A stretch of DNA of 64,000 nucleotides. Origin: Amycolatopsis sp. NBC_00345 (GTDB lineage: Bacteria > Actinomycetota > Actinomycetes > Mycobacteriales > Pseudonocardiaceae). The translations under genes and the position numbers were made by a program. Within the stretch, counting starts at the first letter, position 1. Every line of letters starts with the position of its first letter. Below the pieces are notes generated by a model that saw nothing but the letters and a program-made list of their open reading frames with translations, had not been told where the DNA came from and searched no databases. Positions 55,747-64,000 of this stretch are shown here, one piece after another. Where the stretch lies: the NCBI RefSeq assembly GCF_036116635.1, contig NZ_CP107995.1:1426001-1490000 (forward strand), read 5' to 3'.

Positions 55747-56532
55747 ATGGCCCGGCACGAACGGTTGAGCACCCTGCTGGACATGCTCGGGCAGCGGGAG
55801 AAGATCGATGTCGAGGACGTGGCCGAGGAGCTGGATGTCTCGGCCGCCACGATCCGGCGCGACCTCGACCACCTGGCCGAGCAGCAGCTGCTCACGCGCA
55901 CCCGCGGCGGCGCGGTGGCCAACGACCTCGCCTACGACCTGCCGTTGCGCTACAAGACCGCGCGGCACGTGCCGGAGAAGCAGCGGATCAGCGCGGCCGC
56001 GGCGGCGCTCGCCGAACGCGGGATGGCGGTGGGCCTCAACGGCGGCACCACCACCGCGGGGGTCGCGCGCGCGTTGGCGATCCGCTCGGACCTGTCCGGG
56101 CGCGGTGACGCGTCGGGCCTGACCGTGGTGACGAACGCGCTGAACATCGCGCACGAGCTGGCCGTGCGGCCGAACGTCAAGATCGTGGTGACCGGCGGCG
56201 TCGCGCGCCCGCAGTCGTTCGAGCTGAGCGGCCCGCTCGCCACGCGGGTGCTCAGCGAGCTGACCATCGACCTGCTGTTCCTCGGCGTCGACGCGTTCGA
56301 CCCGGACGCGGGCGCGTTCGCCCACCACGAGGGCGAAGCGAGCATCAACCGGCTGATGGTCGAACGCGCCGAGCGGGTGGTGGCGGTGGCCGACGGCTCG
56401 AAGCTCGGCCGTCGCGCGTTCGCCCGGATCTGCCAGGTGGGCGAGGTCGACATGCTGGTCACCGACGTCGACGCGGACCCGGCCGCGGTGAAGGCCTTCG
56501 AGGCCGCCGGGATCGAGGTCCGCGCGGTCTGA
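55747..56532 (+). CDS. DeoR/GlpR-family transcriptional regulator
   Basis: A 261-residue repressor. The N-terminal HTH is complete: RHERLSTLLDMLGQ, IDVEDVAEELDVSAATIRRD, LDHLAEQQLLTRTRGGAV. The C-terminal DeoRC sensor (VGLNGGTTTAGVARAL, VTNALNIAHEL, VDAFDPDAGAFAHHEGEA) binds phosphorylated sugars in this family. Tagatose- or galactosamine-phosphates are the obvious inducers here, by inference. It is the most likely reader of the ATGC repeats in this locus. Confidence 0.93.
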   Translation: MARHERLSTLLDMLGQREKIDVEDVAEELDVSAATIRRDLDHLAEQQLLTRTRGGAVANDLAYDLPLRYKTARHVPEKQRISAAAAALAERGMAVGLNGGTTTAGVARALAIRSDLSGRGDASGLTVVTNALNIAHELAVRPNVKIVVTGGVARPQSFELSGPLATRVLSELTIDLLFLGVDAFDPDAGAFAHHEGEASINRLMVERAERVVAVADGSKLGRRAFARICQVGEVDMLVTDVDADPAAVKAFEAAGIEVRAV

Positions 56533-56558
56533 CGCCGGGTCAGCCGAAGTCAGCCGAA

Positions 56559-56613
56559 GTCCGCTAAGGCCTCCTTACCCGCGTGCTACGCGGGTAAGGA
56601 GGCCTTGACGGAC
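56559..56613. terminator. Hairpin of the AAGGAGGCCTTGACGG family
   Basis: 26-bp arms with two mismatched positions (56559-56584, 56588-56613) and a GCT loop, between the convergent DeoR and protease genes. It shares most of its stem with 4809-4863. Confidence 0.8.
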
Positions 56614-56638
56614 CTGGCCGCAGCCCGCGGCAGCCGCG

Positions 56639-58162
56639 TCAGGCTGCGGGGCGGGTCAGTGTGCAGCCGGGCCGGGACAGGTCGAGCACCGAACCGGCGG
56701 CCAGGCAGGCCGGGAGCATCGTGGTCCGCTGCCCGTACCGCTGTCCCTTGTGGACAGTGACCGTGCCGTCGGCGGCCACCTCGCACGGGTTGTTCTCCGT
56801 GCACTGCCCGCCGTCGTCGTTGCCGGTGTTGTGCACCCCGACCACGGTGACGCCGTCCGCGGCGACCAGCGGTGAGCCGGAGGCCCCGTGCGACGCCCCG
56901 CACTTGCTGTCATAGCGGTACGAGTCGTCCTGCTGATAGCCGGCTTCACGCAGGTGCGGCACCACGGCGTCCACCGAGCAGCTGAAGCGCGCGCCCACTC
57001 CGGCGGACACGACGTCGACGCGATCACCGGCCCGCGCCGGAGTGGTGGCCAGCCGGAACACCCGTGCGCCGGCCGCCTTGAGCTGGGCGTAGGTGGTGTC
57101 CAATCGGTACAGCGCGACGTCGGTGCCGGTCATGGTCGCGTACACCAGCCGGGTCGCCTTGGCGGTGGCCTGGGTGTACCCGTCGCGGCCTTCCACCTGC
57201 ACCGGGATGTCGGCGGGCTGGTCGGCCAGCGCCGAACCGGGCTTGGGCCGGTCGCCCTGCACGCAGTGGCCGTTGGTCAGCAGCAGGGCCGGGTCGCCGG
57301 GCCGGGAGGCGGCAGTGCGGACCACCGACGCCGAGCAACCGCCCAGGCCGGCCGTCCCGGCCATGTCCGGGACCGGGCTGTCCGGCGGCACGCTGGTGCC
57401 GCTGACGATGCCGTCGATCCAGCCGAGGTACGAGTGCACGTCGGTGTACACCACGGGCTGGTCGTCGCCGTTGGAGCCGCTGACCGCGCCGATCAGCGTC
57501 CACCCGTCCCCGTCGCGCACGACCGCGGGGCCGCCGGAGTCCATGTTGGTCGCCGCGACGCTGCCGTCTTTGGCGCCCACACACAGTTCCCGCGCCGTGA
57601 TGCCGCTGAGCACGCACTCCGCGGCCGGCTGCACCACGGTGCCGGCCTCACGCAGGTGTTCCGGGTAGCACCGCGGCTCCCGCTGGTCGCAGGTCACGCC
57701 CCAGCCCATGATGCGGGTCGGGGCGCCGTCGGCCGGCCTGGCCGAGGGCAGGCTCGCCGGCCGGCTCGGCACCGGGGCCGCCAGGTGCAGCAGCGCCAGA
57801 TCGCCGTCCTGGGGCGGGTACGGGGAATAGCTGTAGAACTTGTCCACATCGACCAGCCGGCCGCCCGAAATCGTGCTGGCCGAGCCGATGCGGACCTTCC
57901 AGCCACGCGGGGTGCCGGCCTGGGCCGAGGTGGGGTTGCGGGCACAGTGGCCGGCGGTCACCACCCACTGCGGCGCGATGAGCGTGACGCCGCAGACGTG
58001 GCCGTCCGCCCGGGGTGAATCGAAGGGCCGTTGCAGCGACCCCATGAACGAGTAGGCCTGGGCCGATTCGACGCCACCGCGGATGGCCAGCGCGGGCGTC
58101 GCTGCCGCAGTCGCCGCGACTACGGCGATGGCCGAAGCGAGAACTACTGATTGAACACGCAT
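56639..58162 (-). CDS. Secreted serine protease with two tandem trypsin-like domains
   Basis: A 507-residue exported protein; a Sec signal ends at ATPALA (residue 26). The mature chain then starts IRGG, the chymotrypsin-type activated N terminus, so no propeptide is needed. Domain 1 has His72 (VVTAGHC), Asp121 (DGDLALLHL) and Ser209 (MDSGGPAV). Domain 2 has His299 (LLTNGHC), Asp348 (GTDVALYRL) and Ser428 (HGASGSPLV). Both triads look complete, and several cysteines could form disulfides. It shares a 164-bp divergent control region with the GH31 gene, which links it to the amino-sugar locus. Confidence 0.9.
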   Translation of the reverse strand: MRVQSVVLASAIAVVAATAAATPALAIRGGVESAQAYSFMGSLQRPFDSPRADGHVCGVTLIAPQWVVTAGHCARNPTSAQAGTPRGWKVRIGSASTISGGRLVDVDKFYSYSPYPPQDGDLALLHLAAPVPSRPASLPSARPADGAPTRIMGWGVTCDQREPRCYPEHLREAGTVVQPAAECVLSGITARELCVGAKDGSVAATNMDSGGPAVVRDGDGWTLIGAVSGSNGDDQPVVYTDVHSYLGWIDGIVSGTSVPPDSPVPDMAGTAGLGGCSASVVRTAASRPGDPALLLTNGHCVQGDRPKPGSALADQPADIPVQVEGRDGYTQATAKATRLVYATMTGTDVALYRLDTTYAQLKAAGARVFRLATTPARAGDRVDVVSAGVGARFSCSVDAVVPHLREAGYQQDDSYRYDSKCGASHGASGSPLVAADGVTVVGVHNTGNDDGGQCTENNPCEVAADGTVTVHKGQRYGQRTTMLPACLAAGSVLDLSRPGCTLTRPAA

Positions 58163-58296
58163 GGGCCCACCGTGGCGTGGCTATGTCCTCGGCCGTCGCC
58201 CGTTGGGTAACAGCTCGTCGACGGGTGCGACGGAAGTAGGGATTAACCGGTACGGACGCTGACAAGCGCGGTGGCGTGGGCTATACAGAGCACATC

Positions 58297-58310
58297 ATGC
58301 GCGTTCATGC
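58297..58310 (+). promoter_or_regulatory. ATGC-N6-ATGC element before the GH31 gene
   Basis: ATGC-GCGTTC-ATGC lies 17 bp before the GH31 start and just after CTATACAG (58281-58288), a possible -10, so a bound repressor would cover the transcription start. Confidence 0.5.
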
Positions 58311-58326
58311 GTGAAAGGTGCCGATA

Positions 58327-61300
58327 ATGAGCAGTGTTGCGCAGAAGCTAGGTGTGTTAGCTGCAGTTTCCATGCTGGGGCTGGCGCCGGCGGCGGCGTC
58401 CGCCGACCCGTCCCCGCCGTCCGGGCAGCTGGGCGCCCTCACCGGGATCTCCGCGGACGGGCCGGTGGTCACGCTGAACTCGGGCGCCGCCGCCGTGCGC
58501 GTGAGCTTCCCGGACGCGGCGGCGGTCCGGGTCTGGCTCGCCCCGGACGGCACCTTCGCCGACCCGGCGGGCAGCAAGATCGTCCTGCCGCGTGGCCCCG
58601 GCGTGACGCCGCGCCAGGCCGACAAGGGCGCCTACTGGGCCATTTCCACGCCGAAGGCGACGCTGCGCGCGTACAAGAACCCGCTGCGCTTCGCGCTCTA
58701 CGACGGCACGGACACCCAGCGCCGGTGGGAAGAGGCGGCGCCGCTGTCGTGGACCGGAACCACGACCACGCAGACGCTCACCCGCGGCGCGTCCGAGCAG
58801 TTCGTCGGCGGCGGGGAGCAGAACGGCCGGTTCAGCCACCGCGACCAGACCATCAAGATCTTCGCCGACGACAACTGGAACGACGGCGGCGCACCGAACT
58901 CGCAGCCGTTCTACGCCTCCACCGCGGGGTACGGCGTGCTGCGCAACACCTTCTCCCCGGGCTCCTACTCGTTCACCGCCCCGGTGAAGACCACGCAGGA
59001 CGAGCGCCGGTTCGACGCCACGTACGTGGTGGGTGACAGCCTCAAGGACGTCATCTCCGGCTACACCGACCTCGTCGGCAAGCCTTTCGTGCCACCGATC
59101 TATGGCCTCGAGACCGGTGACTCCGACTGCTACCTGCACAACGCCAACCGCGGTGAGCGGCACACGCTCGACGCGCTGAAGGTCGCCGACGGCTACGCCC
59201 AGCACGGCATGCCGAACGGCTGGATGCTCGTCAACGACGGTTACGGCTGCGGTTACGAGAACCTGCCGCAGACCGGTGAAGGGCTGCGCAAGGACAACAT
59301 GCAGCTCGGCCTGTGGACCGAGAACGGCCTGCCGAACCAGGGCGACGAGGTCAAGGCCGGCGTCCGGGTGCGCAAGCTCGACGTCGCGTGGGTCGGCCCC
59401 GGCTACCAGTTCGCGCTGGACGCGTGCGACACCGCGCACCAGGGCATCGAGGCCAACAGCGACGCGCGCGGCTTCGTCTGGCAGCCGGTCAGCTGGGCCG
59501 GGGCGCAGCGCTGCGGCGTGCTGTGGAGCGGCGACCAGTCCGGTTCCTACGACTACATCCGCTGGCAGATCCCGACCTACGCCGGGGCCACCACCTCCGG
59601 CATCGCCTACAGCACTGGTGACATCGACGGCATCTTCGGCGGCAGCCCGCAGACCTACGTCCGCGACCTGCAGTGGAAGACGTTCCTGCCGGTCGCGATG
59701 ACCATGGACGGCTGGGCCTCGGCCGACAAGCAGCCGTGGCAGCAGGGCGAGCCCTACACCTCGATCAACCGCCAGTACCTGATGCTCAAGGAACGGCTGC
59801 TGCCCTACACCTACAGCTATTCGGTGCAGGCCAGCAAGACCGGCGTCGGCCAGGTGCGCCCGCTCGCGCTGGAGTACCCGGACGACCCGAACGTGTGGAC
59901 GGACAAGGCGAAGTACGAGTTCCTGTCCGGCACCGACTTCCTGGTCGCGCCGGTGTACGAGAACTCCAACGTGCGTAACGGGATCTACCTGCCGAAGGGC
60001 ACCTGGGTCGACTACTGGAGCGGGAAGACCTACACCGGTCCGACCACTGTGGACAATTACGACGCGCCGCTGAACAAGCTGCCGCTGTTCGTCCGCGGTG
60101 GTGCCGTCGTGCCGATGTGGCCCGAGGGCACGACCTCGTGGCAGACCCGGGACAAGTCCGAGCTGGACCTCGACGTCTACCCGCAGAGCCAGGGCGGGTT
60201 CACGCTGACCGAGGACGACGGCGTCACGCGGGCGAACCAGCAGGGGGCGCAGGCCACCCAGCGGTTCACCGTGGACGCGCCGAAGTCGGGTCCCGGCACG
60301 GTGACCGTCGGGATCGGGGCGAGCACCGGTTCGTACGACGGGAAGCCGGCGTCGCGGAAGTACCAGCTGACCGTCCACACGGGATCGAAACCGGTGGTCG
60401 TGCAGGCCGGGAACGGGCTGCTGCGCCAGTACGGCAGCCGCGCGGAGCTGGACAAGGCCGCCACCGGCTGGTTCTACGACGGTTCCGTGGTGCGCGTGAA
60501 GACCGCGCCGATCGCGGCCGGGGACACCCAGGACGTGCGGCTGTTCGGCACGAGCGCGGTCGGCGGGGTCTTCCCCGCGGACCAGAACGGGGCGGTCGCG
60601 CTGGCCGCGCCCGGTTTCGTCGCCCCGGGCACGGCGGCGACGGCTTCGGTGAGCTTCACCAACGGCACTCCGCTGCCGGTCGGCGACGTCGCGCTCTCGG
60701 TGCAGGCGCCGGCCGGGCTGCGCGCCGATGTCGGACGGGCGCCCGGCGGCCTGGTGTGGCCGGGGCAGAAGGTCACGGTGCCGGTGACGCTGACGCCGTC
60801 GGCCGGGCTGAAACCGGACGACTACCAGCTCACCGCGTCGGCGAGTTACCTGGCGCGGCTGATCCCGCACCAGGTCACCGATTCGGCGACGGTGACGGTG
60901 CCGCACGCCTCGGTGGCCGAGGCCGCGGGGAACGTGGGCGTCACCGATGCCGCCCACCTGGCCGCCGGCAACCTCGACGGCGGCGGAAGCAGCTTCCGCG
61001 CCGACGGCCTGGCCCAGGCCGGGCTGAGCCCCGGCGCGAAGTTCACCGCGGACGGCGTGGCGCTCACCTGGCCGGACGCGGGCACGGGCAAGCCGGACAA
61101 CGTCGTCGCGGCCGGCCAGACGATCGCCGCGGCGGGCAGCGGGAGCAAGCTGGTGCTGGCCGGCACGGGCACCGGCACGGCGAAGGGCACGGTGGTCGTC
61201 CACTACGCCGACGGCAGCACCGGGCAGGCGGACGTGTCCTTCCCGAACTGGTGCTGCGCCGACGCCGGCGGCGCGACCACGGTGGCGAGCGTGCTGGGCA

Positions 61301-61446
61301 AGAACACCCCGGCCGGTCCCGCCTACCCGACGACGCCGTACCGCGTCTTCGCCGCGACGGTGCCGCTGACGCCCGGCAAGGAGGTCAAGGCGTTCACGCT
61401 CCCGTCGAACTCCGCGATGCACGTGTTCGCGGCCGCCGTCGGCTGA
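58327..61446 (+). CDS. Secreted GH31 enzyme, alpha-N-acetylgalactosaminidase-like
   Basis: A 1039-residue exported glycosidase. A Sec signal (KLGVLAAVSMLGLAPAAASA) ends near residue 24. KLDVAWVGPGYQFALDACD carries the nucleophile Asp352 and LWSGDQSGSYDYIRWQIPTY the acid/base Asp403. The stretch SGDQ-x-G, IPTYAGA, DIDGIFGG and RDLQWKTFLPVAMTMDGW matches, from memory, the GH31 subgroup of alpha-N-acetylgalactosaminidases (EfNag31A type) rather than alpha-glucosidases. A NEW3-like domain (about 745-850) and a C-terminal sandwich follow. ATG at 58327 is preceded by GAAAGG. It is flanked by an ATGC operator and a strong terminator. Confidence 0.88.
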   Translation: MSSVAQKLGVLAAVSMLGLAPAAASADPSPPSGQLGALTGISADGPVVTLNSGAAAVRVSFPDAAAVRVWLAPDGTFADPAGSKIVLPRGPGVTPRQADKGAYWAISTPKATLRAYKNPLRFALYDGTDTQRRWEEAAPLSWTGTTTTQTLTRGASEQFVGGGEQNGRFSHRDQTIKIFADDNWNDGGAPNSQPFYASTAGYGVLRNTFSPGSYSFTAPVKTTQDERRFDATYVVGDSLKDVISGYTDLVGKPFVPPIYGLETGDSDCYLHNANRGERHTLDALKVADGYAQHGMPNGWMLVNDGYGCGYENLPQTGEGLRKDNMQLGLWTENGLPNQGDEVKAGVRVRKLDVAWVGPGYQFALDACDTAHQGIEANSDARGFVWQPVSWAGAQRCGVLWSGDQSGSYDYIRWQIPTYAGATTSGIAYSTGDIDGIFGGSPQTYVRDLQWKTFLPVAMTMDGWASADKQPWQQGEPYTSINRQYLMLKERLLPYTYSYSVQASKTGVGQVRPLALEYPDDPNVWTDKAKYEFLSGTDFLVAPVYENSNVRNGIYLPKGTWVDYWSGKTYTGPTTVDNYDAPLNKLPLFVRGGAVVPMWPEGTTSWQTRDKSELDLDVYPQSQGGFTLTEDDGVTRANQQGAQATQRFTVDAPKSGPGTVTVGIGASTGSYDGKPASRKYQLTVHTGSKPVVVQAGNGLLRQYGSRAELDKAATGWFYDGSVVRVKTAPIAAGDTQDVRLFGTSAVGGVFPADQNGAVALAAPGFVAPGTAATASVSFTNGTPLPVGDVALSVQAPAGLRADVGRAPGGLVWPGQKVTVPVTLTPSAGLKPDDYQLTASASYLARLIPHQVTDSATVTVPHASVAEAAGNVGVTDAAHLAAGNLDGGGSSFRADGLAQAGLSPGAKFTADGVALTWPDAGTGKPDNVVAAGQTIAAAGSGSKLVLAGTGTGTAKGTVVVHYADGSTGQADVSFPNWCCADAGGATTVASVLGKNTPAGPAYPTTPYRVFAATVPLTPGKEVKAFTLPSNSAMHVFAAAVG

Positions 61447-61449
61447 TTT

Positions 61450-61497
61450 GCTCGTGAGTGTTTATGACGGTTCTAACCGTCATAAACACTCACGAGC
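61450..61497. terminator. Perfect 23-bp stem with 2-base loop and T run
   Basis: GCTCGTGAGTGTTTATGACG (61450-61469) begins the left arm; arms are 61450-61472 and 61475-61497 and CTTTTTG follows on the + strand. It ends the GH31 transcript 4 bp after its stop. The right arm is also the last codons of the leftward nucleotidyltransferase (LVSVYDG). Confidence 0.88.
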
Positions 61498-62321
61498 TTT
61501 TTGTCCCAGTCCGTGAACGCGGCCACCAGATCGGCGGGGGCGTCGGCCGACCGCAGGCGGCGGGCCTGGTCTTCGACGTAGTGGCGGTAGAGCGGCAGGA
61601 GGCCCGCGGCCAGTTCGGGCGCGACTTCCTCCGGTACCAATGGATCCCCGGCGCGGACCCGGGCGGCCAGCCGGACCAGCGACGCCGCCGCGGGGCCGGG
61701 GCCGTCCAGGTACCAGGCGATCGCCTCGTCGTTCGCCGCGGCGCGGCCGGTGGAATTCGCGGCGGTACGGAGGAAGCGGACCGGGAAGAGCACCGCCTTG
61801 GTGAACCACACCGCGTCTTCGAGGAGCCGGCGCGGCCGGTGGAACTCGGCCGTCACCTCGTCCGTCGCGAGCCGGTCGATGGCGAACCGGGCGCTTTCCA
61901 GCAGCAGCTCCCCGGCCTCCGGGCGGGCCACCTGCGCGGAGACGTCCTCGCCGAGCAGCAGCGAGCTGTGGTCCGCCAGCTCCAGCCGGTCGATCGCCGG
62001 GAAGCGCCCGTCCTCCTCACCCCGGCTCAGCGCCGGCAGGGAACCCCAGAACACCGACAGCTTGCGGTACAACGGATCGCGCCCGAGCAGCTTCTCGCCG
62101 ATGGTGGCGAACATCTCGGGATCACCGTCGCGCCGGTCGGCCAGGACCACGGCCAGGTCGATGTCGCTCACGGCGGGGGAGTAGCCGCCGTAGGACAGGC
62201 TGCCCAGCAGGTGGACGGAAACCAGCCGCTCCGCGAACACCTCCTGGTAGGCGCGGGCGCTCTCCATGGCGACGGCCCGGCCGCGTTCGACGGCGGCCGT
62301 GGCCGGCTCCGGAGCGGTCAT
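61473..62321 (-). CDS. Nucleotidyltransferase-domain protein (ANT-like)
   Basis: A 282-residue protein with a Pol-beta-type nucleotidyltransferase motif LLGSLSYGGYSPAVSDIDLAVV (split here as GSLSYGGYS and SDIDL; Asp53 and Asp55 are the metal ligands) and a helical C-terminal half. It resembles aminoglycoside adenylyltransferases (ANT(3'')/ANT(9) group) in layout, but the operon context suggests adenylation of a small molecule in a biosynthetic pathway is equally possible. Start overlaps the upstream stop (ATGA). Confidence 0.84.
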   Translation of the reverse strand: MTAPEPATAAVERGRAVAMESARAYQEVFAERLVSVHLLGSLSYGGYSPAVSDIDLAVVLADRRDGDPEMFATIGEKLLGRDPLYRKLSVFWGSLPALSRGEEDGRFPAIDRLELADHSSLLLGEDVSAQVARPEAGELLLESARFAIDRLATDEVTAEFHRPRRLLEDAVWFTKAVLFPVRFLRTAANSTGRAAANDEAIAWYLDGPGPAAASLVRLAARVRAGDPLVPEEVAPELAAGLLPLYRHYVEDQARRLRSADAPADLVAAFTDWDKKLVSVYDG

Positions 62322-62953
62322 GCGGCAGCGGCTGCGGTGTCCCGCCGGGCGCACTCGGCGATCCGGTCGGAGACCACGACGATGACCTGCCACGCGCGGT
62401 CCAGCACCGTGACGAGCGCCTCCTCGGTCCAGTCGGTGCGCTCCCGCAGCACCTCGTAGCCCATCTCCAGGTGCTCGGCGTCGGCCTCGTCGTGCAGCGT
62501 GAAGTACTCGTCGTCGGGGAACGCGCGGGTGCCCGCCTGGCTGAGGACCAGGCTGCCCGCTTCCAGGGCGAGGTGGGCGATGACGGCGCGCTGGACGCCG
62601 GGCAGCACGGCGAACTGGTCGACGAACCACGAAGCGCCCGCCTCGATGACCGGGTCCCAGACCACCCGCCGGTCGGTCGCCCGGCTGCGGGCCAGGATGG
62701 TGTCGTGCCCGATCTCCTCCTGCTGGTGCTCGAGCGCGAGCGCGCGCAGGGCCGGCTCGGTCTCGAACGTGACCCGGGCGCTGATCATCCGCTGGAAGGC
62801 GTTCGACCAGGGCTGCAGGTAGGTGAGGACCGCCTTTTTCGTCGCCTCGGGGGTGTTCTCGTCCGCCAGCAGGCGAATCAGGTCCGACGACGCGTACTCC
62901 CGTTGCCACTGCTCGTTGTGGCTGGCGATGCGTGCTACGTCCGGCCGGGTCAA
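62318..62953 (-). CDS. Heme-oxygenase-like diiron oxidase (HDO) family protein
   Basis: A 211-residue all-helical protein. Putative iron ligands form a full HDO set: Glu80-x2-His83 (EEIGHD), Glu131 (LALEAGS), His154-x3-Asp158-x2-His161 (LHDEADAEHLE). HDO enzymes include N-oxygenases, C-C desaturases/lyases and decarboxylases such as SznF, BesC and UndA. The TTG at 62953 has AAGGAG 6 bp upstream; ATG at 62989 or TTG at 63016 (overlapping the prenyltransferase stop) would add 12 or 21 residues. It lies between the prenyltransferase and the nucleotidyltransferase in one operon. Confidence 0.8.
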   Translation of the reverse strand: MTRPDVARIASHNEQWQREYASSDLIRLLADENTPEATKKAVLTYLQPWSNAFQRMISARVTFETEPALRALALEHQQEEIGHDTILARSRATDRRVVWDPVIEAGASWFVDQFAVLPGVQRAVIAHLALEAGSLVLSQAGTRAFPDDEYFTLHDEADAEHLEMGYEVLRERTDWTEEALVTVLDRAWQVIVVVSDRIAECARRDTAAAAA

Positions 62954-63012
62954 GGTCGGCTCCTTCCGTGGGTACTGCGGGGGAATCATCTTCTCGCCGG
63001 GGCTGGGTAAGA

Positions 63013-64000
63013 TCAACAGGCGGGCACAGTGTGGTTTTCGAAGACGGGGAACCGGAAGTACGTGGTGACGTCCCCGCGCCGGCCCGCGGCGCGGTAGCTG
63101 ACCAGCTCCAGCAGTCCCCGGCTGTCCTCCAGCGGTTCACGCGCCAGCGCCGCGGCCAGCTCCCGGAACCGTTGGGGGTCCACGCCTTCGTGGCGCAACA
63201 GGGCCGCGGTCCGGTCGACGGCCTCCTGATCACCGGAGGTCAGGCTGGGCAGCCGGAGATAGGTCGTGGCCTCGGCCGCCCGGTCCAAACCGGACCGGAA
63301 CGCCAGGCAGCTCAGCGCGTCCTCCCCGGCGTCGTCGCGGCCGCCGGTGAGCGTCCGGTAGGCGATGGCCGCGGCCGCGGAGTCGTGCTGCAGCGCAACG
63401 GAAGCGATGCGGTCCAGCTCGGCGAGGCCGGCGCCACGGTTGCGGTAGTAGATCTTCACCCTGGCGTCGGCCTCGTCGGCCAGGTCGACGGCGAAGAACT
63501 CGATCTCCCGTTCCGCGCCGGCCGACCCGATCCGGCGCCGGGCGTCGTCCCACGCGCCGGCCAGGCCCAGCCGGTGCATGGCTTCGTCCACCGCGGCTTG
63601 ACGTTGCTGGTGGTCCGGCCACACGTACAGCCCGAAGTAGGTCTTGTGGACGAAGCGCGCCGGGGGACGCCAGGCGACGGAATGCCACTGCGGCGCCGAC
63701 GACGGCCGGCCCGCCGCCGGGGTGAAGACCTCGTCGATCCGGCCCCAGCGGCGCGCGGCGAGCGCCCGCGTTTCCGCTGCGCTCGCCGGAAGAGCCGGGT
63801 TCACCGGAAGCGCCGCGCCCCCTTGGCCGGCGCCGTCGTCGAGGCTGTCGAACAGCACCCGCAGTTCGGGCCCGGCCCCGGACCAGTTCACCGACATCTC
63901 CGCCGGGAACCCGTCCCCGGCCACATAAGACGGCTTCTCCGGCGTGGCCCCGATCCGCTCGGCGGACCATCCGGGCAGCACACTGTGCACCATCCGGGTG
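63013..64000 (-). CDS. DMATS-type aromatic prenyltransferase (5' partial)
   Basis: At least 328 residues; the frame runs off the right window edge, so the start is missing. The Lys/Arg/Tyr-rich strands of the ABBA barrel are visible in order: HKTYFGLYVWPDH, ARVKIYYRNRG, EATTYLRLPSL and VTTYFRFPVFEN. They match the diphosphate-shielding K-x-Y and Y-x-R pairs of tryptophan dimethylallyltransferase-like enzymes of actinomycetes, which attach a dimethylallyl group to indole rings. The partner is not visible, as upstream genes lie outside the window. The next gene on the strand is the HDO protein. Confidence 0.82.
   Translation of the reverse strand, partial: TRMVHSVLPGWSAERIGATPEKPSYVAGDGFPAEMSVNWSGAGPELRVLFDSLDDGAGQGGAALPVNPALPASAAETRALAARRWGRIDEVFTPAAGRPSSAPQWHSVAWRPPARFVHKTYFGLYVWPDHQQRQAAVDEAMHRLGLAGAWDDARRRIGSAGAEREIEFFAVDLADEADARVKIYYRNRGAGLAELDRIASVALQHDSAAAAIAYRTLTGGRDDAGEDALSCLAFRSGLDRAAEATTYLRLPSLTSGDQEAVDRTAALLRHEGVDPQRFRELAAALAREPLEDSRGLLELVSYRAAGRRGDVTTYFRFPVFENHTVPAC

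Overview
The window is high-G+C actinomycete DNA. Gene density, GTG starts, 4-bp ATGA/GTGA overlaps between cistrons, Tat lipoproteins and the enzyme repertoire (PQ-type secondary metabolism, ESX-type secretion substrates, many MarR/TetR/DeoR regulators) point to a filamentous Pseudonocardiaceae-type organism; an Amycolatopsis-like genus is my best guess, by inference only. About 54 protein genes are supported. No tRNA, rRNA, CRISPR or insertion sequence was seen.

Layout. (1) 1-3435: the end of a three-subunit molybdenum hydroxylase/aldehyde oxidoreductase operon of PaoABC type. (2) 3487-9913: an SGNH hydrolase, a Tat-exported phospholipase C, a dehalogenase-like alpha/beta hydrolase and a Kup potassium transporter. 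(3) 9992-14650: a leftward run DinB / AlkZ-like glycosylase / small ribbon-helix-helix repressor / VOC protein / methyltransferase, facing a WYL regulator whose sensor domain is split by a 150-residue decapeptide repeat. (4) 14780-17750: an alpha/beta hydrolase, a ~600-bp 9-bp minisatellite and a DUF222-HNH endonuclease. (5) 17841-28391: a leftward sugar-utilisation operon (clan GH-A glycosidase, SelA-like PLP enzyme, a degenerate and an intact AXE1-type esterase, complete ABC importer) with its own upstream regulator. (6) 28471-36320: a macrolide-type glycosyltransferase, a truncated SDR, a type VII secretion polymorphic toxin/immunity cassette with an A+T-rich tip, MarR, a UvrA-like ABC protein and a VOC protein. 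(7) 36588-42974: a secreted GH31 with two CBM35 modules behind a LacI-type operator, a TetR/methyltransferase pair with twin operators, and MarR facing a VC0807-like membrane protein.

(8) 43084-61446 reads as one carbon-scavenging locus. A secreted ricin-lectin protein and a secreted GH31 enzyme resembling alpha-N-acetylgalactosaminidases would release sugar outside the cell. An ABC importer (binding protein, two permeases, ATPase) would take it up. A SIS-domain isomerase/deaminase, ROK kinase, PfkB kinase and class II aldolase would carry it through the tagatose-phosphate route. A DeoR regulator sits at the end of the operon, and a family of ATGC-N6-(A/C)TGC repeats lies before four of the transcription units. 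A protease with two tandem trypsin domains shares a promoter region with the GH31 gene, which suggests glycoprotein use.

(9) 61473-64000: the end of a leftward operon with a DMATS-type aromatic prenyltransferase (cut by the window edge), a heme-oxygenase-like diiron protein with a full set of metal ligands, and a nucleotidyltransferase. This looks like part of a small natural-product pathway.

Long perfect hairpins sit between most convergent genes. Several belong to one dispersed sequence family that also occurs in a divergent promoter region.
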